Shown: in pieces, positions 6,930 through 10,028 of the stretch
Layout: each line of letters opens with the position of its first letter
Numbering within the stretch: position 1 is the stretch's first letter
Assembly: GCA_946482075.1 (NCBI GenBank)
Contig: CAMLQG010000107.1
Span: forward strand, 1-10,028
DNA length: 10,028 nucleotides
From: an uncultured Erythrobacteraceae bacterium
Lineage (GTDB): Bacteria; Pseudomonadota; Alphaproteobacteria; Sphingomonadales; Sphingomonadaceae
Reading direction: 5' to 3'
The notes under the pieces: model-generated
What the model saw: the letters and a program-made list of their open reading frames with translations, nothing else
Told to the model about the DNA's origin: nothing
Databases searched by the model: none
Translations under genes and position numbers: made by a program

Positions 6930-8045
6930 TTGAGTCACTTCGCTTCCTTCCCGCACGAGCAGCGGCCGCGCGATTTCCACGCGCGGTTCACGCGGCGCCA
7001 GGGCGCGCGCGGCATCGCTGCCCGCCGGCGGATGAAGCGTAGCGGACGCCGCCTCGCGCTGCTCGCGGTGGCGGTCGCGCTGCCCGCCTTCGCCGCACCG
7101 GTCGACTGGAGCGGGAAGCAGCCGCATTTCGCCGAAGCCAGCGCCGCCCCCTCGCCCCAGTATTCGCGCGGGCACCTGGTCGACCGGACCGCAACCGATC
7201 CGAATCCCGAGAAAGCGGGCTTTCTTCAGATCCTCGACGCGCGCCTGCGCGAAAGTCTCTCCTCGGCCTCGCGCCTGATCGACATGCAGCCGTCCGGGAT
7301 CGGCCCCGCCGCGCATCCGCTGGTGGCCGGCGGCAGCGCGCTCTCCCAAGGCCGTGCGCTGCAGTGCCTTACCCAGGCGATCTATTACGAAGCGGCGAGC
7401 GAAAGTGACGACGGCCAGCGCGCCGTGGCGCAGGTGGTGCTCAACCGCGTCACTCACCCCCAATATCCGCACAGCGTGTGCGGCGTGGTGTTCCAGGGTT
7501 CGTCGCGCAAGACCGGCTGCCAGTTCTCCTTCACCTGCGACGGATCGCTCGCACGGCAGCCTTCGGTCGCCGGCTGGGCTCGCGCGCGGCGGATCGCTGC
7601 CGATGCGCTGGCCGGCTACGTCTATCGCCCGGTGGGCCTGGCGACGCATTACCACACGATCTGGGTCAACCCGTACTGGGCGCCCACGCTGACGCAGGTC
7701 ACGGTGATCGGAGCGCATCGCTTCTATCGCTGGAAAGGCGCGGCCGGCCTGCCAGGCGCTTTCACCTCGGTCTATCTCGGCGCGGAACCGGAACCCTTCC
7801 TGTGGGCTCCCAGATCGGACGAAAGCGCCACGAGCGCCGCTGCCGCGATCATCCCGCTGGCTCCGGCGGAGAACGTCCAGGCAATCGCCACCGCCGCCCG
7901 CACCCACGAGACGCCCGCGCCGAACTATTCGCCCGAGATCAAGGCACGCGGCGGCGATGCGCTCTATACCGGCAGCAGCTTGCCCACCGGCGGCGAAATC
8001 CGCCCCGAATTTGCTGGCAGCGGCGCGTGGATCGGCAAGCCTTGA
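6930..8045 (+). CDS. Cell-wall hydrolase, SleB (Hydrolase_2) family
   Basis: Probable peptidoglycan hydrolase acting in the cell envelope. The Hydrolase_2/SleB domain covers about residues 145-270: QCLTQAIYYEAASESDDGQ, with the likely catalytic Glu154 in YYEA, then AQVVLNRVTHPQYPHSVCGVV, GCQFSFTCDG and THYHTIWVNPYWAP. A hydrophobic stretch LALLAVAVALPAFAA (about 42-56) after an Arg-rich segment is a signal peptide or membrane anchor. The C-terminal 80 residues are Ala/Pro-rich and of low complexity. The start is uncertain. TTG at 6930 has GAGGG about seven bases upstream and gives 371 aa. ATG at 7032 would give a classical short signal peptide (MKRSGRRLALLAVAVALPAFA) but has no clear ribosome site. 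ATGs at 6861 or 6756 are less likely. In alphaproteobacteria this family is a general wall-remodelling enzyme, not a spore germination factor. It is transcribed divergently from the btu operon. Confidence 0.85.
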   Translation: MSHFASFPHEQRPRDFHARFTRRQGARGIAARRRMKRSGRRLALLAVAVALPAFAAPVDWSGKQPHFAEASAAPSPQYSRGHLVDRTATDPNPEKAGFLQILDARLRESLSSASRLIDMQPSGIGPAAHPLVAGGSALSQGRALQCLTQAIYYEAASESDDGQRAVAQVVLNRVTHPQYPHSVCGVVFQGSSRKTGCQFSFTCDGSLARQPSVAGWARARRIAADALAGYVYRPVGLATHYHTIWVNPYWAPTLTQVTVIGAHRFYRWKGAAGLPGAFTSVYLGAEPEPFLWAPRSDESATSAAAAIIPLAPAENVQAIATAARTHETPAPNYSPEIKARGGDALYTGSSLPTGGEIRPEFAGSGAWIGKP

Positions 8046-8242
8046 CAGGATCGGGTTGATTTTCCGGTCCTAAGGCAAATCTAGACTTATTTAATTTCAA
8101 TAATTTACGTCAATAAGGTTAATGCCGGGGCTCGATCTCGAAACCATGCGCGCGAACGAAAGGTTCAGCGTTCCTTGGCTAGAGAGGCGGGAGACGCTTT
8201 CGAAGCGCGTGTCCCGATTTTGCGATTACTGGAAGAGCCATC
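8046..8242 (+). promoter_or_regulatory. AT-rich intergenic region upstream of the small ORF
   Basis: Bases 8080-8125 are much richer in A and T than the surroundings (TTATTTAATTTCAATAATTT) and are the likely promoter area for the gene at 8243. Just after the hydrolase stop, GGATCGG (8048-8054) and CCGGTCC (8064-8070) can form a 7-bp stem with one G-U pair. It lacks a T-run, so it is only a weak terminator candidate. No convincing gene is seen here. Confidence 0.4.
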
Positions 8243-8560
8243 ATGACCATTCATTTTGCCGCTGCGCGCAAGGGCGCCTCTTCCCCGCTTGTCCGCGCTC
8301 TCGCCCGCCGCGCGATCGGTCCTGCCGCAAACGACAACAACCTCGAAGCCGGCAATGAAGTGCTGCTCCAGGCAGCGCTGCGCCATTTCTCGATCCATGG
8401 AATGAGCGCGGCATGGGAAGCGCGACGGGAAGCGCAGGCCGCCTTCTTCGCGGGCAATCGCGAGGCCTATGATCGGTGGCTTCAGCTTTGCCGCATTCTC
8501 GATCGCCGGATGGCCGATCAGCTGGCGCGGAATACGGCAGCTTCGGAAAACGAAGCTTAA
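8243..8560 (+). CDS. Small conserved-looking protein of unknown function
   Basis: A 105-residue soluble protein with no signal peptide or membrane segment. ATG at 8243 is preceded by GGAAGAG with five bases between, a good ribosome site. The N-terminal third is basic (RKGASSPLVRALARRAIG) and leads to AANDNN, a short Asn/Asp motif I have seen in many small sphingomonad proteins. The remainder looks like two or three amphipathic helices: LLQAALRHFSIHGMSAAWEARREAQAAFFAG (about 41-71) and REAYDRWLQLCRILDRRMADQLA (about 73-95). Codon use matches the neighbours. I do not recognise a named domain. It stands alone between the hydrolase and the GGDEF-EAL gene. It appears to be a real gene on ribosome site, helical pattern and upstream AT-rich region. 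Confidence 0.75.
   Translation: MTIHFAAARKGASSPLVRALARRAIGPAANDNNLEAGNEVLLQAALRHFSIHGMSAAWEARREAQAAFFAGNREAYDRWLQLCRILDRRMADQLARNTAASENEA
8539..8557 (+). terminator. Hairpin spanning the stop region of the small ORF
   Basis: AGCTTCG (8539-8545) and CGAAGCT (8551-8557) pair perfectly around a GAAAA loop, right before the TAA stop. The following bases (TAACGATATTTCG) contain only a short T-run, so it may be a weak intrinsic terminator or a 3'-end stabilising hairpin. A second, shorter inverted repeat GATTTT/AAAATC lies at 8574-8591. Confidence 0.35.
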
Positions 8561-8657
8561 CGATATTTCGCCCGATTTTGACCCGAAAATCTAGGATAAT
8601 CACCTGCTTGATACCCGGCGAGAGCCGTTGGATCACGTGCAATTGGTAAGCGCCGAC

Positions 8658-8666
8658 TTAACCATT
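8658..8666 (+). promoter_or_regulatory. CtrA-like half-site TTAACCATT upstream of the GGDEF-EAL gene
   Basis: TTAACCAT is the strong half of the alphaproteobacterial cell-cycle regulator CtrA site (TTAA-N7-TTAAC). The second half at the right spacing (GTGAC, 8669-8673) differs at two positions. It lies about 60 bases before the likely start of a cyclic di-GMP gene, a class often controlled by CtrA. A single half-site can occur by chance. Confidence 0.3.
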
Positions 8667-8726
8667 CGGTGACCATTTTTCTTTAGTGCAACAGGCGCGC
8701 ATTTCAGGAGCGGTGCCATAAGCAGG

Positions 8727-10028
8727 TTGCAACGACTGATTGAGAGGATCGGCCAGAGCGACGCGATTGATGATCGTGTCCGCCGGATGATGGTCGAGAC
8801 GCTCTATTCGCAGCCGTCCAGCCTCGTGATCGGCGCGATTTGCGGCATCATCACCACAGGCATCGGCGCCTATCTGAGCGACGATCCCTTGCTCATCGCC
8901 AGTTGCCTTCTCCTGACCGTCATCGCCGTCGCCCGCATCGCCAACGCCTTCTGGCTGGCGCGCAACCGCCTTGACGGCGACGAAGCCGATACGCAGCGGC
9001 TCGAACAGCTCTACGAAATCGGTGCTTTCAGTTTCGCCTTCACCGTGGGCATGATCGGCGCGATTTCGATCGGCCGGCATGCGGAGCCCGTGCTCCAGCT
9101 TCTGCTCGTATCGAACGCCATCACCTATGGCGTGGGGATTTCCGCACGCAATGCGGGCCGGGCGTTCATCGCCATCGGCCAGCTCTGCCTCGCGGTGGTA
9201 CCCGTGGTGATCGTCGCCTTCTGGCAGGGGACCATGCCCTATGTCGTGCTGGCGACCTCGCTCGTGCTGGTCCTGCCCGCGATGATGGCGATCACCGTCA
9301 ATGTGAACCGCGTGCTGCGCCAGTCCGTGGCGGATGCGGAAACCAGCGCCCAGTTGGCCGAAACGATGAAGCGCCTGGCACGCACAGACATCGTCACCGG
9401 CCTCGCCAACCGCGCGGGCCTCAACTACGAACTGATCGAGAAGCAGAAGGTCCTGCCGCGGCGCGGCCGCAAGCTGGCCCTGCTGTGGATGGATCTCGAC
9501 CGCTTCAAGGAAGTGAACGACACGCTGGGCCATCCGGTGGGCGACAAGGTGCTGGCCGAAGTGGCGCAGCGCCTGCGCAGCCAGGCCCCCGCCAATGCCA
9601 CGATCGCGCGGTTCGGCGGCGACGAATTCATCGTCGCCTTCGACGTGACGGACCGCCAGCACGCCGAACAGATGGCGGGGGGTATCCTGGACGATATCAG
9701 CCGGCCGTTCCGCGTGGACGGCGAAAGGCTCGAAGTCCGTTCCTCCATGGGCATCGCGCTGATGCCCGATGATGGCGAGGACGTGGACACGCTGATGCAG
9801 AGTGCGGACCTCGCGCTTTATCACGCCAAGGTCAACGGCCGGAACCAGTGCAACTTCTTCGACGCTTCGATGACCCGCGACCTCGTTCGCCGGCGCGAGA
9901 TCGAGGCGGAACTGCGCGCCGCGCTCCAGCGCGACGAGCTGTCGATCTTCTTCCAGCCGATCGTGGATCTGGAAACCGGCCGCATCCGCACCTTCGAAGC
10001 GCTGGTTCGCTGGTTCCATCCGGAAAAG
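8727..10028 (+). CDS. Membrane-bound GGDEF-EAL protein, c-di-GMP turnover (3' end outside window)
   Basis: Probable bifunctional diguanylate cyclase/phosphodiesterase setting local cyclic di-GMP levels. From TTG at 8727, 434 residues are visible with no stop before the window edge. About six membrane segments span residues 33-193 (for example SLVIGAICGIITTGIGAYL, AFIAIGQLCLAVVPVVIVAF and VVLATSLVLVLPAMMAI). A short linker leads to the GGDEF domain at about 215-380, with DIVTGLANR, MDLDRFKEVNDTLGH and an intact GGDEF (297-301). The EAL domain begins near 398, with FFQPIVDLETG and FEAL (Glu424), and is cut off. The inhibitory RxxD site that normally precedes GGDEF is PANA here. The start is unsettled: the frame is open from 8673. 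TTG 8727 lacks a well-placed ribosome site, ATG 8787 would drop the N-terminal helix, and ATA at 8718 is seven bases after AGGAG. Whether the EAL half is catalytic cannot be judged. Confidence 0.92.
   Translation, partial: MQRLIERIGQSDAIDDRVRRMMVETLYSQPSSLVIGAICGIITTGIGAYLSDDPLLIASCLLLTVIAVARIANAFWLARNRLDGDEADTQRLEQLYEIGAFSFAFTVGMIGAISIGRHAEPVLQLLLVSNAITYGVGISARNAGRAFIAIGQLCLAVVPVVIVAFWQGTMPYVVLATSLVLVLPAMMAITVNVNRVLRQSVADAETSAQLAETMKRLARTDIVTGLANRAGLNYELIEKQKVLPRRGRKLALLWMDLDRFKEVNDTLGHPVGDKVLAEVAQRLRSQAPANATIARFGGDEFIVAFDVTDRQHAEQMAGGILDDISRPFRVDGERLEVRSSMGIALMPDDGEDVDTLMQSADLALYHAKVNGRNQCNFFDASMTRDLVRRREIEAELRAALQRDELSIFFQPIVDLETGRIRTFEALVRWFHPEK

Noticed and set aside
7478..8059. 193-codon plus-strand frame within the wall-hydrolase gene.
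   Set aside because: It lies in another frame over the SleB domain and has the Arg-rich composition of a shadow.
8122..8358. 78-codon plus-strand frame overlapping the small ORF at 8243.
   Set aside because: It overlaps the better supported gene in another frame, has no good ribosome site, and its C-terminal half is Arg/Cys-rich shadow sequence.
8658..10019. Minus-strand open frame of 453 codons opposite the GGDEF-EAL gene.
   Set aside because: The plus strand encodes intact GGDEF and EAL motifs. The minus frame has the His/Asp/Arg-rich composition of an antisense shadow and no recognisable motif.

Overview
The window is GC-rich chromosomal DNA from an alphaproteobacterium, most likely a member of the Sphingomonadales (Erythrobacter/Novosphingobium-like). 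This rests on the style of the proteins and on two palindromic repeats of the kind scattered through sphingomonad genomes (GTTCG..CTGAGC.TGTCGAAGG arms). The species cannot be fixed from the sequence. Genes are tightly packed and no transposase, integrase, phage gene, tRNA or CRISPR array was seen.

Layout: (1) 1-1765, plus strand: the 3' part of an M3-family zinc metallopeptidase (Dcp-like), cut by the left edge. (2) 1787-1869: an inverted repeat between convergent genes. (3) 6687 down to 1856, minus strand: a complete vitamin B12 uptake operon. A cobalamin riboswitch (about 6520-6687) and a predicted Shine-Dalgarno-masking hairpin precede btuB (TonB-dependent outer-membrane receptor), btuF (periplasmic binding lipoprotein), btuC (permease) and btuD (ATPase). 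All three gene junctions overlap by 1 or 4 bases, so the four proteins are probably made from one message by coupled translation. A second inverted repeat (3590-3679) lies inside the btuF reading frame and is translated as a C-terminal tail. (4) 6690-6929: a divergent control region with a perfect 12-bp palindrome. (5) 6930-8045, plus strand: a SleB-type cell-wall hydrolase with an N-terminal signal or anchor segment. (6) 8243-8560, plus strand: a small protein of unknown function. (7) about 8727 to the right edge, plus strand: a membrane-bound GGDEF-EAL protein (cyclic di-GMP turnover), cut inside the EAL domain.

How it works together: BtuB takes cobalamin across the outer membrane using TonB energy, BtuF hands it to the BtuCD ABC importer in the inner membrane, and the riboswitch shuts the operon down when cobalamin is plentiful. 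The flanking genes (peptidase, wall hydrolase, c-di-GMP enzyme) have no visible functional link to this operon.

I found no convincing undescribed system. The most notable details are the repeat domesticated into the btuF reading frame, the predicted expression platform of the riboswitch, and a possible ATA start codon on the GGDEF-EAL gene.
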